From Bog-473 sp963807675 (GTDB lineage: Bacteria > Actinomycetota > Acidimicrobiia > Acidimicrobiales > RAAP-2), in NCBI GenBank assembly GCA_963807675.1, contig CAWECP010000007.1, positions 155,342 through 219,341 of the forward strand: DNA of 64,000 nt. Direction: 5' to 3'. A program made the translations under genes and the position numbers. How positions within the stretch are numbered: the stretch's first letter is position 1; each line of letters opens with the position of its first letter. The notes under the pieces are model-generated. The model searched no databases and was not told where the DNA came from. It worked only from the letters and a program-made list of their open reading frames with translations. Below, one piece after another: positions 44,818 through 53,295 of this stretch.

Positions 44818-45129
44818 ATGTCGTCAAGCTCAGGACCCGAGCATCTCAGCGGCCATCATCGAGACACCCTGCTGCAGATCTTTCAGGAAAAGACGAACTA
44901 CAACGTCGAATGGCACGATGTCGTCTCGTTGCTCGAGGCGATCGGATCCATCGAACAACGGCACGACGACATGTTTCTGTTCCGCATCGGCCAAGAGACC
45001 GAGGTTCTCAGGCGTCCGAGTGAAAAGGACATCGACGGGCAACAACTCGTCGACTTGCGCCGAATCTTGACGAGCGCCGGCTACGACATCGTGGCCGCGG
45101 ACCTCGAAGACAAGGGCAAGGAGGTCTGA
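44818..45129 (+). CDS. HicA-like RNA-binding fold protein
   Basis: A 103-residue protein: LSGHHRDTLLQIFQE at the start, VEWHDVVSLLEAIGSIEQRH, MFLFRIGQETEVLRRPSEKD, and QQLVDLRRILTSAGYDIV. The order helix, VVSLLEAIG, a short His-bearing hairpin, a P-containing loop and LRRIL-AGY matches the HicA/double-stranded-RNA-binding fold in actinobacterial HicA-like proteins. The active-site His of HicA could correspond to the His in QRHDD, but this is uncertain. AGAGGATCC precedes the ATG. Only two bases separate it from the next gene, so both are cotranslated; no HicB-type antitoxin is present. Confidence 0.6.
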   Translation: MSSSSGPEHLSGHHRDTLLQIFQEKTNYNVEWHDVVSLLEAIGSIEQRHDDMFLFRIGQETEVLRRPSEKDIDGQQLVDLRRILTSAGYDIVAADLEDKGKEV

Positions 45130-45131
45130 AA

Positions 45132-45557
45132 ATGGCCGACGGCGTTGAGCAGATCCGCGGAAAGAACGTTGTTGCGGTCATCGACTTTCACGAGACCATC
45201 ATCTACGTGACCGATGCGGCACCTGGCGAAAGGCCAGAGCGCCTCGTTGCGACGGATCCACACGGGCACGTTCACAAAGTCCACCATCACTCCGGAAATC
45301 CTTCGGGTGCGTACGAAGAGGACAGTCCGGCGTACTGGCACGAACTGACCGACGCGTTATCGCCTGCGGGGGCAATCCTGCTGTTGGGACACGGGAGAGG
45401 GAAGGCAAACGCGTCGCATCGCTGGGTTGCCTACGCCGAGAAATATCGCCAGGAGGTCGCAGCCAAGGTGGTAGCAGACGTTCGGGTCGACATTGATCAC
45501 CTCGAAACGAAACAAGTACTCGGGCTGGCCCAGTATTACTTCGCTGCACCCACCTAA
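45132..45557 (+). CDS. eRF1 domain-3-like (translational machinery) protein
   Basis: A 141-residue protein beginning NVVAVIDFHETIIYVTDAAP after a short head. HVHKVHHHSGNPSGAYEEDS is His-rich, then YWHELTDALSPAGAILLLGH, GRGKANASHRWVAYAEK, and VRVDIDHLETKQVLGLAQYY. The ILLLGHGRGK segment, followed by a helix and a final ALAQYYF-like helix, resembles small bacterial proteins built on the eRF1/Pelota C-terminal domain and annotated as translational machinery proteins. It may bind ribosomes or RNA. It is tightly coupled to the HicA-like gene. The assignment rests on motif order only. Confidence 0.55.
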   Translation: MADGVEQIRGKNVVAVIDFHETIIYVTDAAPGERPERLVATDPHGHVHKVHHHSGNPSGAYEEDSPAYWHELTDALSPAGAILLLGHGRGKANASHRWVAYAEKYRQEVAAKVVADVRVDIDHLETKQVLGLAQYYFAAPT

Positions 45558-45677
45558 GGCTTCGCCACCCCGCAGCGACGGCGCGACGCCCCCGAGCCTG
45601 GAGGTGATCTGCGCTCCACTTCGGGGACGCCGCAGATTGTGCATCGCCTGCACTCGTCATGGGGCTAGTTTGAGCCC

Positions 45678-46055
45678 ATGCCGATGCCGAAGCGGACCAG
45701 TGTTGATGATTTCTTCGCGCAGCTTGAGGACGTGCAGCGTCCGCACCTCGAGGCGCTCCGGGCGCTGAGTGCGGAAGTCGACCCGGAGGCACGAGAGGTA
45801 CTCAAGTGGAACCTTCCGGTCTACGTGCGTGGAGAGAACACGAACCAGTGGATGCTGCAGAACTTCAAGCACCACTGCTCACTTCGATTTTCTCCGGAGT
45901 TCTTCGCCACCCAGACAGCCGTGGTCGAGGCCGGCGGCTACGAGTTCGGCGCTGGCTTCATCAAGTTGCCGTACAAGCGGGAGCTCCCAACCAAGCTCCT
46001 GAAGACGCTGATGCGGGCACGGGTGAGGGAGTTCGAACGGCAGCATCCGCGCTAG
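45678..46055 (+). CDS. DUF1801 (YdhG-like) protein
   Basis: A 125-residue protein: MPMPKRTSVDDFFAQLEDVQ, then HLEALRALSAEVDPEAREVL, KWNLPVYVRGENTNQWMLQN, and HCSLRFSPEFF with LLKTLMRARVREF at the end. This is the DUF1801 pattern of a helical hairpin followed by a beta-sheet related to the SufE/YdhG fold. No activity is known; an iron-chaperone-like role has been suggested for relatives. The start is ATG 45678 (or ATG 45684). It is independent of the pair upstream. Confidence 0.8.
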   Translation: MPMPKRTSVDDFFAQLEDVQRPHLEALRALSAEVDPEAREVLKWNLPVYVRGENTNQWMLQNFKHHCSLRFSPEFFATQTAVVEAGGYEFGAGFIKLPYKRELPTKLLKTLMRARVREFERQHPR

Positions 46056-46183
46056 CGGATCGCTCGCTCAGGGGATGTCCCCGGCGCCGGGTGGCAGCAC
46101 GCACTCGCATTCGGTCAGGCTCTCCCGCTCCTACCGGCGGTGATGGGCGTGTGCGCGGGTGCATCAGGAGAGCCCGCTCCGGT

Positions 46184-47461
46184 TCAGCCCACCCCGAACC
46201 AGCCCAGGACGGTCTGGAGGACGAGGAAGGCGGCGAAGCCGCCGACCGTCACCACCGTGATGGCGCCGAGGACGCGCGCCACGGGGCCGTTGGCGGCCGA
46301 ACCCAGCAGGCTCCTGCGGTTGGCCAGGACCAGAATGAAGAGGAGGGTGATCGGCGTAATGACCCCCTCGAGCACCTGGGTGTTGACGATGAGCGTGACC
46401 AGGTTGCCCGGCACCAGCACGACGGCGGCGCCGATGACGATCTGCACCGTGAACACGCCCAGGAAGAGCGGGGCCCGGCGGAAGCTGTTCGACACCGACC
46501 GCTCGGCGCCGATCACCTCGGCCACGGCGTACGAGGTCGAGAGCGGGACGACCGCGGCCGCCAGCGCCGAGGCCCCCAGGAGCCCGATGCCGAAGAGCGC
46601 CTCGGCCGCCTGCCCGGCCACCGGCTGCAGCGCGTGCGCGGCCTCGGACGCCGAGGTCAGCGGGCCCGATCCACCGATGGCGGCGGCCGTGGCGATGATG
46701 ATCGTCATGGAGACGATGTCCGAAATGATGGCCCCACCGATGGCGTCGACCCGCTGGTAGCGGTACTGGGACGGCTGCACCCCCTTGTCGACCACGGCGC
46801 CGGCCTCGTAGAGCTGGATGTAGGGCGTGATGGTGGTGCCGATGAGGGCCACCGCGAGCAACAGGAACGCCGAGCTGAACGTGGAGTGCGGCCACACGGT
46901 GTCCGTCGCCACCTCGTGCCAATTCGGGTGCCCGAGCACCGCCGCGATCGGGTAGCTGATGAACACGAGCGTCATCAGGAGGAAGATCCGCTCGGCGTAC
47001 CGGTAGGACCCGAACAGCACGAGGGCCCAGATGACGACGGCGGCGATGGGCACGCAGAGGTAGCGCGACACCCCGAAGAGTCCGAAGGCGGTGGCGATGC
47101 CGCCGAACTCCGTGACCATGAGGCCCACGTTGGCGATGGCGAAGGCGACGATGGCGAAGGCGGTGAGGCGGAGCGAGAACTCCTCGCGAATGAGTGCGGC
47201 CAGGCCCTTGCCGGTGTAGACGGAGGTCCGGGCGACCATCTCCTGGACCACGACGTAGAACACCGTCACGATCACCATGAAGAAGAGGGTCTGGTAGCCG
47301 AATTGCGCGCCGGCCGAGGCGTAGGTGACGACGCCGCCGGCGTCGTTGCCCGCGCTGGCCGCGATCAGACCGGGGCCGAGGAACGCCAGGTACAGCAGGA
47401 AACGCCGCAGTCCTCTGGAATTCGAGATCGTGCCCGCGTCGGGCCGCGTCGGGGCATCCAT
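46184..47461 (-). CDS. NRAMP-related divalent metal transporter
   Basis: A 425-residue transporter with about 11 membrane helices of the LeuT fold. The TM1 region, normally DPGN, reads IAASAGNDAGGVVTYASAGA. The TM6 region, normally MPH, reads TTITPYIQLYEAGAVVDKGV. Loss of the metal-binding Met and the altered TM1 suggest the NRAMP-related magnesium/manganese branch (NRMT-like) rather than Fe/Mn-type MntH. The remaining helices (LLYLAFLGPGLIAASAGNDA, IVFVNT-type TM10) fit the family. It should import divalent ions at the cytoplasmic membrane. A short upstream reading frame (47559-47624) may be a leader. Confidence 0.8.
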   Translation of the reverse strand: MDAPTRPDAGTISNSRGLRRFLLYLAFLGPGLIAASAGNDAGGVVTYASAGAQFGYQTLFFMVIVTVFYVVVQEMVARTSVYTGKGLAALIREEFSLRLTAFAIVAFAIANVGLMVTEFGGIATAFGLFGVSRYLCVPIAAVVIWALVLFGSYRYAERIFLLMTLVFISYPIAAVLGHPNWHEVATDTVWPHSTFSSAFLLLAVALIGTTITPYIQLYEAGAVVDKGVQPSQYRYQRVDAIGGAIISDIVSMTIIIATAAAIGGSGPLTSASEAAHALQPVAGQAAEALFGIGLLGASALAAAVVPLSTSYAVAEVIGAERSVSNSFRRAPLFLGVFTVQIVIGAAVVLVPGNLVTLIVNTQVLEGVITPITLLFILVLANRRSLLGSAANGPVARVLGAITVVTVGGFAAFLVLQTVLGWFGVG

Positions 47462-47760
47462 GGGTCATTCCGGTCGTGAGGGCCCGCGTCCGCGCACGCG
47501 TCAAGCGTTGCGTCGTCAGGCGGGGACGTTCAGGGACGGTCGGGCCGGAGCCCGGGGATCAGCTCCTCGGAAGCACGGAGCGAGTGGGTCTGCAGGCTGT
47601 ACTGGGGGGTTCGTCCAGATTCATGCCTGCACCTCCTCGTTCGCTCGTTCAGTGGGTCACGTCGTGCGACATCCTACCCGCAGCCGTGGCACCGGTTCGG
47701 GCCCGTGCGCCCGCTCGGCCATGTGGCTCCGCTGACGGCGCCGGGTCCCGCCGTTCCCGC
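47462..47760. other. Leader region of the NRAMP-related gene
   Basis: About 300 bases upstream of the transporter. Apart from a 21-codon frame with a strong ribosome binding site I see no riboswitch consensus (no M-box or yybP-ykoY core). Confidence 0.4.
47559..47624 (-). CDS. Short upstream open reading frame, 21 aa
   Basis: ATG 47624 is preceded by GAGGAGGTGCAGGC, one of the best Shine-Dalgarno sequences in the window, and encodes MNLDEPPSTACRPTRSVLPRS to a TGA at 47559. It lies 98 bases before the NRAMP-related start on the same strand. It could be a leader peptide controlling the transporter by translation, or a remnant of a deleted gene. Confidence 0.35.
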   Translation of the reverse strand: MNLDEPPSTACRPTRSVLPRS

Positions 47761-49535
47761 TCAGGGGTTGCAGGTGTAGTCGGGGTGGCCCTCCAGAGCG
47801 TCGGCGAACTGTTGGGGCGACTGCGCCAGCGATGCCGTGGTGGGCACCGTGATGCAGTGGCTGGCGTGGGGGAGCGGCCCGCTCGAGGGCGCCGCCTCGC
47901 TCGCGAACGACGTCGAGAGGTGCGGAACCGCCGTCACCGCGCTGAGGCACGAGGGAGCGTGGCCCTGGAGGTAGCAGTCGAGCCACGTGGTGGCATAGTG
48001 CGCCGAGACAGAGAGCGACCACTCGGTGCGCGTGATGTAGGGCGTGTCGATGAAGTCGGTGTGCACCCCGCCCTCGAGCACAATGAGGGACAGCGCGGAG
48101 GTGCCGGGCCCGCCGGTGCGCAGCTGGTCGTAGAGCGGCTTCATCTGGGCGTAGCCGATCCCGTCACCCGAGAAGCCGAGATCCTCGCCGCCGACCTCGG
48201 GTCCGATCAGGGTGGGCGAACCGTCGTAGTCCGACGTCTGGAACTGAATGGGCACGACCGCCGCCGTCGGCGCCGCGCCCGAGAGCGCAATGCCGGTGGC
48301 CAGGGGCGGCAGCGGCTCGCCGTCCGCACCGTCGGGTCCCCGCTGCTGCCACCACAGGTAATTGAGGAGGCTCAGCGCGCCCATGGAGTGCCCCACGACG
48401 GCGACCTTGGCCGGGTTGATCAGGTTCAGCGCCGGGTCCGTGCCGTTCTCGCCCTCCGGGGCGTAGGCGGGGTCGTGCATGTCGGGGTTGTCCGTGGTGG
48501 CCGACTCCGGTTGGGGGGTCGGGGCGTCGCCGGCGGTGGTGACGGGCGCCAGCGGCGTGGACTCGGACAGGTTGACGATCGGCTCAATGGGGTAGTGCAG
48601 CAGCCAGCGGACCACGTCCTGGAGGTCCCGGCAGGCCCCGCCGAAGGTGCAGTCGTCCGTCTGGGGTTCGAACAGGTTGGCCGCGCTCCCCTCGGACGCG
48701 CCCTGCCCGGCCGGGTCGTACGTCAGCACGATGTCGCCCTGCGCCGCGATCGACATGGCGAGCCAGAAGTAGTCGCTTTGGTCCGAGGCGATGCCGTCGG
48801 AAATGACGACGGCCGGGAAGCGGTGCGGCGGCCCGCCGTGCTCGAGCGCCTGCGCGGGCAGCCAGAGGGTGGCGGCCAGCGCGAGCCCCGCGAGTCGATG
48901 ATCGTCTGCTGCTCGGCCTCGCCGGAGAGGAAGGTGTCGCCCGGGGTGCCGGCGGCCGCGCAGGTGCCCGCCGCCGTCTCGTAGGTGACGTCGCCGGCGT
49001 CGTCGATGCAGGGGTACAGGAAGGCGCCCGTGGCATGCCCCTGCTCCATGGCCGTGAAGTCACCGGGGTCGCCGTAGACGCCGTTGTGATCGAAGTCCGG
49101 CATGAAGTCCGGGTTGGCCATGTCGGTGACGTCGTCGCCGGCCACCACGGGCCTGAGGTGCGTCAGCTCGGCCGCCATCTGCTCGGAGAAGGCCTCGGCG
49201 TCGACGACGGCGTTCGGACCGGAGAGCGCGTCGGCGAGGGCCTGGGGGTCCTGGGTCAGGACGGCCGACTGGGCCTGGTCGATCTCCTGTTCGAGGGCGT
49301 ACTCGCCCAGCGACTGGTCGGTGAAGTCGTGCGCCGGGTTCTGGGCCCAGTCCAAGAATGACGTCAGCGGGTAGACCACCCCCTGGGCGTCGGAGGGTGC
49401 CGCCGTGGGTGGGCTGGCGGCCGTCGCCGCCGGGGTCGTAGTGGCCGCAACGAGCAGGACGAGGCCCGCAACCAGGGGCGCGACCACGCCCGCGCCCGCG
49501 CTTCGAACCCGCCGCATCCCTGTGCCCCGCCGCAC
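47761..49535 (-). pseudogene. Secreted alpha/beta hydrolase with one frameshift
   Basis: GTG 49535 opens a signal peptide (RRVRSAGAGVVAPLVAGLVL, cleaved near ATAAS). The first frame goes to about 48890 (LSGEAEQQTIIDSRG). There a G4 run (CCCC at 48886-48889 on the plus strand) has lost one base; adding it gives LALAATLWLPAQALEHGGPP and continues to 47761. The rest is an alpha/beta hydrolase: DGIASDQSDYFWLAMSIAAQ, GDIVLTYDPAGQGASEG, the nucleophile elbow VVGHSMGALSLLNYLWW, and a C-terminal Asp/His region. With the frame repaired it has about 590 residues. It is either a new pseudogene or a base-call error. Confidence 0.75.
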
Positions 49536-49620
49536 GGCGCCAATTCTCGGCGGTCGGGCGACCGCTGGTCAAGACGAGCGGACGCCGGGTCCGGGGGTGG
49601 TGCCGTAGGCTGACCAGCCC

Positions 49621-50913
49621 ATGGCCGACCCCAGCGACAATTCCGGGTCCTCGCCGAAGCCCGCGGCCGGCGGGAGCGGCGGCCCTTCCGGCAGCGCCGG
49701 TGGGAGCGGCGGGTCGAGTCGGAACCGCAACCGGAATCGCAACCGGAACCGCGGTCGGGGCGGCGGCGGTGCCTCGGCTGCGGGCACGAGCGCCAGCGGC
49801 GGCAGGGGCGGCGGCGGCGGCCAGGGCGGTCAGGGCGGCCAGAAGCAGGGCGGGACGGCGGCATCCGGCCGGTCCGGCGGGGGCGGGAGCGGGAGCCAGA
49901 GCCGCAGCCGAGGCCACCGGGGCGGCCGGGGCCGGGGTGGCAGCGGCGGCAACCGGGCGGGCGGGGGTGGCTCGGCGGGCGCAGGTTCCGGCCGCGCCCA
50001 GGGCCGGGACGGGGGACAACCGGCCGGCGGCGCACCGGGGCCCGGCACGAGCGGCCAGCCCCTCACCTCCATCGTGCTCGAGCCCGAGGTGGCGCCGGCG
50101 CTCAGTCAGGTCCCGAGCCTCGGCGCCCCGCAGGTCTACCCCGGCGAGGTGGCTGCCAACCGACGCCGGGCCATCTGGCTGAGCGCCTTCACCGCCGCCA
50201 TCCCGGCCCTCCTCCTCGGCGCGCTGTTCTTCGTCGCCCTGAACTGGGTGGCCGGCGTGATCGCCCTCGTGGTCGCCGGCATCGTCTTGACGTACGCCGT
50301 CTGGCGCCTGGCGCCCTCCATCGCCCTGCGCCGGATCGGCGCCGTTCCCGCCGACGAGCAGCAGTACGCCCGCGTGTACAACATCACCGAAGGTCTCTGC
50401 GCCACCTTCGGCCTGCGGATGCCGGCGCTGCACGTCCTGGAGGACGCCGTCCCCAACGCCTGCGCCCTCGGCCGAGATCCCCGGCGATCCGACCTCGTGG
50501 TCACGTCCGGTCTGTTGCGGCTGCTCCCTGCGATCGAGCTCGAGGGTGTCATCTCGCACGAGCTCGCCCACGTGAAGCGGGGCGACAACGGCGTCTCCTG
50601 CGTGGGCATCACGATCGCCACGCTGATGGGCGGCGAGAGCATCCTCCGCCGCTGCGTGGGGGAGAACCGCGAGTACCGGGCCGACGTCGTCGGCGCCTCC
50701 CTGGTGCGCTATCCGAGCGGCCTCCTCAGCGCGCTGACCACGATGATGGAGTCCCCGCCGCCGGAAGAGGGCTCCTTCTTCAACGCGCCGTCCCGGTTCG
50801 GGCCGACGCGCTGGGTCTGGATCGACCCCTCGGTGGGCCACCGCGACGACCCCGTCGACCCGGGCGACCTGGACGCCACGTGGGTGCGGGCCGCCGCCCT
50901 CAACGAGTGGTGA
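49621..50913 (+). CDS. M48-family metalloprotease with long RG/GS-rich N-terminal region
   Basis: A 430-residue protein. Residues 1-145 are almost pure Gly/Ser/Arg/Asn: SRNRNRNRNRNRGRGGGGAS, GGRGGGGGQGGQGGQKQGG, GHRGGRGRGGSGGNRAG. Two membrane helices follow (AIWLSAFTAAIPALLLGALF and WVAGVIALVVAGIVLTYAVW), then the M48 catalytic domain: LEGVISHELAHVKRGDNGVS with HExxH-type HELAH (HtpX-like), and ENREYRADVVGASLVRYPSG with the third zinc ligand. It should degrade or process membrane proteins. RG-rich tails often bind RNA or condense, which is unusual on this protease family. ATG 49621 is the first in-frame start. Confidence 0.85.
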   Translation: MADPSDNSGSSPKPAAGGSGGPSGSAGGSGGSSRNRNRNRNRNRGRGGGGASAAGTSASGGRGGGGGQGGQGGQKQGGTAASGRSGGGGSGSQSRSRGHRGGRGRGGSGGNRAGGGGSAGAGSGRAQGRDGGQPAGGAPGPGTSGQPLTSIVLEPEVAPALSQVPSLGAPQVYPGEVAANRRRAIWLSAFTAAIPALLLGALFFVALNWVAGVIALVVAGIVLTYAVWRLAPSIALRRIGAVPADEQQYARVYNITEGLCATFGLRMPALHVLEDAVPNACALGRDPRRSDLVVTSGLLRLLPAIELEGVISHELAHVKRGDNGVSCVGITIATLMGGESILRRCVGENREYRADVVGASLVRYPSGLLSALTTMMESPPPEEGSFFNAPSRFGPTRWVWIDPSVGHRDDPVDPGDLDATWVRAAALNEW

Positions 50914-51071
50914 GGTGGCGCCCGGCGGGGGAGGCGTGGCCGCTGCTCCCGTTCGAAGGCGCATGACGGCGACCTGACTCGGACGCGGCGACGCACACAC
51001 CGTTTGTGCACCGTTTGTGCGTCCTCGGGCACCGCCGCCCGCGTCCGGCCCCATCAGGCTCCATTCCCGCG

Positions 51072-51077
51072 TACAAT
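51072..51077 (+). promoter_or_regulatory. Candidate -10 element, leaderless start
   Basis: TACAAT lies six bases upstream of the GTG at 51084. No ribosome binding site is present, so transcription would begin at or next to the start codon. A tandem CGTTTGTGCAC / CGTTTGTGCG repeat sits at 51001-51021 and could be an activator site. I see no good -35 element. Confidence 0.4.
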
Positions 51078-51083
51078 TCGAGC

Positions 51084-52319
51084 GTGAAGGACCAGGACGT
51101 CACGGATCCGGAAGGGATGCTGGAGGGTCTGTGCGGGTCCGAGCACGAGCCCGAGCACGAGGACGTCGTCGTGGTCCGGCGGGCCCGAAGCGGCCTGCAC
51201 GCCATCATCGCCGTCCACTCCACGCTGCTCGGCCCCTCTCTCGGCGGCGCCCGTTTCTTTCCCTACCCCGACGTTGCGCTCGCGCTCCGCGACGTCCTCC
51301 GCCTGTCCCGGGCGATGACGGAGAAGGCGGCCCTGGCCGGGCTGGCGCAGGGCGGCGGCAAGTCGGTCATCATCGGGGACCCGGGCGTCGTGAAGACCCC
51401 GGCCCTCCTGCGCGACTTCGCCGCCGCGGTCGACAGCCTGGGCGGGCGCTACATCACGGCGGAGGACGTCGGGACGACGCAGGCCGACATGGACCTGATC
51501 CACCAGACGACACCGTTCGTGGGCGGCACCTCCATCTCCTGCGGCGGATCGGGTGATCCCAGTCCGGCCACGGCGCACGGCGTCGTGGTGGCGATGGAAG
51601 CGGCGGCGCGCCGCCGCTGGGGCGCCGGGCTCGAGGGCAGGACCGTGCTCGTCCTGGGTACCGGGAAGGTGGGCAGCGGAGTCGTCCGGCTGCTCGTCGA
51701 GCGTCACGTCGACGTCATCGCCTCGGACGCCGACGGCGAGCGGGTGCACGAGGCGCGGCGCGCCGGGGCCATCCGGAGCGTCGATCCCACCGATGCCCCC
51801 GAGACCGCCGCCGACATCCTCTGCCCGTGCGCGCTGGGCGGGCTCCTCACCGACGAGCTCGTGCCCGGACTGCGTGCGGAGATCATCGTGGGGGCGGCCA
51901 ACAACCAGCTGGCCCACGACGGCGTGGCCGACACGCTGGCGGCGGCGGGCATCCTCTACGTGCCCGACTTCCTGGCCAACGCCGGCGGCATCATCAACAT
52001 CGCGGAGGAGGCACGCGGCTACGACCCGGCGGCGGCGTCGACGGCGGTCGAGCGGATCGGCGAGACGACGGCGGACGTGCTCGAGCGGGCGGACAGGGGA
52101 CACATCACGCCGCTCGCGGCGGCCGAGCAGCTGGTGGCCGAGCGGCTGAATGGCGCCCGGGAGCGCCTCGGCCTCCCCGCCCCCCGGACGCGCGCGGCGG
52201 CCGCCGATGGCCGGGCACCGAGCGGCCGGACGAATCGCAACGGCCGGACGGGAGCGCCTGCAGCCGTCACCGGCGGCCCCACGGCCTCGGTGAAGAGGGC
52301 CCCCCGTTTGCCCTCGTAG
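51084..52319 (+). CDS. Leu/Val/Phe/Glu-dehydrogenase family enzyme
   Basis: This 411-residue amino-acid dehydrogenase has the dimerisation domain GGARFFPYPDVALALRDVLR, the catalytic Lys region MTEKAALAGLAQGGGKSVII, the GTSISCGGSGDPSPATAHGV stretch, the Rossmann motif VLVLGTGKVGSGVVRLLVER, and VPDFLANAGGIINIAEEARG. This matches leucine/valine dehydrogenases, which deaminate branched-chain or aromatic amino acids with NAD+. A low-complexity Arg/Gly-rich tail of 40 residues follows the enzyme. GTG 51084 fits a leaderless transcript; an ATG at 51117 is an alternative. It ends 10 bases before pdxS and may be cotranscribed with it. Confidence 0.85.
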   Translation: MKDQDVTDPEGMLEGLCGSEHEPEHEDVVVVRRARSGLHAIIAVHSTLLGPSLGGARFFPYPDVALALRDVLRLSRAMTEKAALAGLAQGGGKSVIIGDPGVVKTPALLRDFAAAVDSLGGRYITAEDVGTTQADMDLIHQTTPFVGGTSISCGGSGDPSPATAHGVVVAMEAAARRRWGAGLEGRTVLVLGTGKVGSGVVRLLVERHVDVIASDADGERVHEARRAGAIRSVDPTDAPETAADILCPCALGGLLTDELVPGLRAEIIVGAANNQLAHDGVADTLAAAGILYVPDFLANAGGIINIAEEARGYDPAAASTAVERIGETTADVLERADRGHITPLAAAEQLVAERLNGARERLGLPAPRTRAAAADGRAPSGRTNRNGRTGAPAAVTGGPTASVKRAPRLPS

Positions 52320-52329
52320 ACTGGGGTCC

Positions 52330-53295
52330 ATGGCCACCGCCCGTTCCGCCGACGCCAGCGGCGCCGCCAGCGCCAGCGCCCACGACGCCGAGGCCGCGGG
52401 CACGCCCGCCGTCGGCACGGGAACGACGGGGACGTTCACCGTCAAGCGGGGCCTGGCCGACATGCTCCGGGGCGGCGTGATCATGGACGTCGTCAACGCC
52501 GAGCAGGCCACCATCGCCGAGGACGCCGGTGCGGTCTCCGTCATGGCCCTCGAACGGGTGCCGGCCGACATCCGCCGCGACGGCGGCGTGGCCCGCATGA
52601 GCGACCCCATCCTCATCGAGGGCATCATCGACGCGGTCACCATCCCGGTCATGGCCAAGGCCCGCATCGGCCACTTCGCCGAGGCCCAGGTCCTGCAGTC
52701 GCTGGGCGTCGACTTCATCGACGAGTCCGAGGTCCTCACGCCGGCCGACGAGGCGTACCACATCGACAAGTGGCCCTTCACGGTCCCGTTCGTCTGCGGC
52801 GCCACCAACCTGGGGGAGGCCCTGCGCCGCATCAGCGAGGGCGCGGCCATGATCCGCTCGAAGGGCGAGGCCGGCACCGGCAACATCGTCGAGGCCGTCC
52901 GCCACCTGCGCGCCATCCTCGGCGCGCTGCGGGCCATCACGCAGGCCGACTCCGCCGAGCTCTACGGCTGGGCCAAGGAGCTCGCCGCCCCGATCGGACT
53001 CGTGCAGGAGCTCAAGGCCACCGGCCGCCTTCCTGTGCCCTTGTTCTGCGCGGGTGGCATCGCCACTCCGGCTGACGCCGCCCTGGTCATGCAACTCGGT
53101 GCGGAGGCGGTGTTCGTCGGTTCGGGCATCTTCAAATCGTCCGACCCGGCTCGCATGGCCGCCGCGGTGGTCGAGGCCACGGCGCACTACCAGGATCCCG
53201 ACCACGTGGCCAAGGTCTCGCGCGGGCTGGGCGAGGCCATGCGCGGCCTCGATGCCGCCAGCTACGGCGAACACCTCGCCGACCGGGGGTGGTAG
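52330..53295 (+). CDS. pdxS: Pyridoxal 5'-phosphate synthase subunit PdxS
   Basis: The 321-residue PLP synthase TIM barrel. After a 35-residue Ala/Gly-rich lead come TFTVKRGLADMLRGGVIMDV, EQATIAEDAGAVSVMALERV, VMAKARIGHFAEAQVLQSLG (the catalytic Lys in MAKARIGH), EVLTPADEAYHIDKWPFTVP, and FVCGATNLGEALRRISEGAA with MIRSKGEAGTGNI (phosphate site). It makes PLP from ribose 5-phosphate, glyceraldehyde 3-phosphate and ammonia delivered by PdxT. It overlaps pdxT by seven bases. The extra N-terminus is longer than in most PdxS proteins. Confidence 0.95.
   Translation: MATARSADASGAASASAHDAEAAGTPAVGTGTTGTFTVKRGLADMLRGGVIMDVVNAEQATIAEDAGAVSVMALERVPADIRRDGGVARMSDPILIEGIIDAVTIPVMAKARIGHFAEAQVLQSLGVDFIDESEVLTPADEAYHIDKWPFTVPFVCGATNLGEALRRISEGAAMIRSKGEAGTGNIVEAVRHLRAILGALRAITQADSAELYGWAKELAAPIGLVQELKATGRLPVPLFCAGGIATPADAALVMQLGAEAVFVGSGIFKSSDPARMAAAVVEATAHYQDPDHVAKVSRGLGEAMRGLDAASYGEHLADRGW

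Noticed and set aside
47462..47760. Metal riboswitch before the NRAMP-related gene
   Set aside because: I looked for the conserved cores of the yybP-ykoY and M-box classes and did not find them; only a short leader frame is visible.
49060..51054. A 664-codon minus-strand frame opposite the M48 protease
   Set aside because: Low-complexity Ala/Pro/Arg translation, no family match, and it covers the real HELAH-containing gene.
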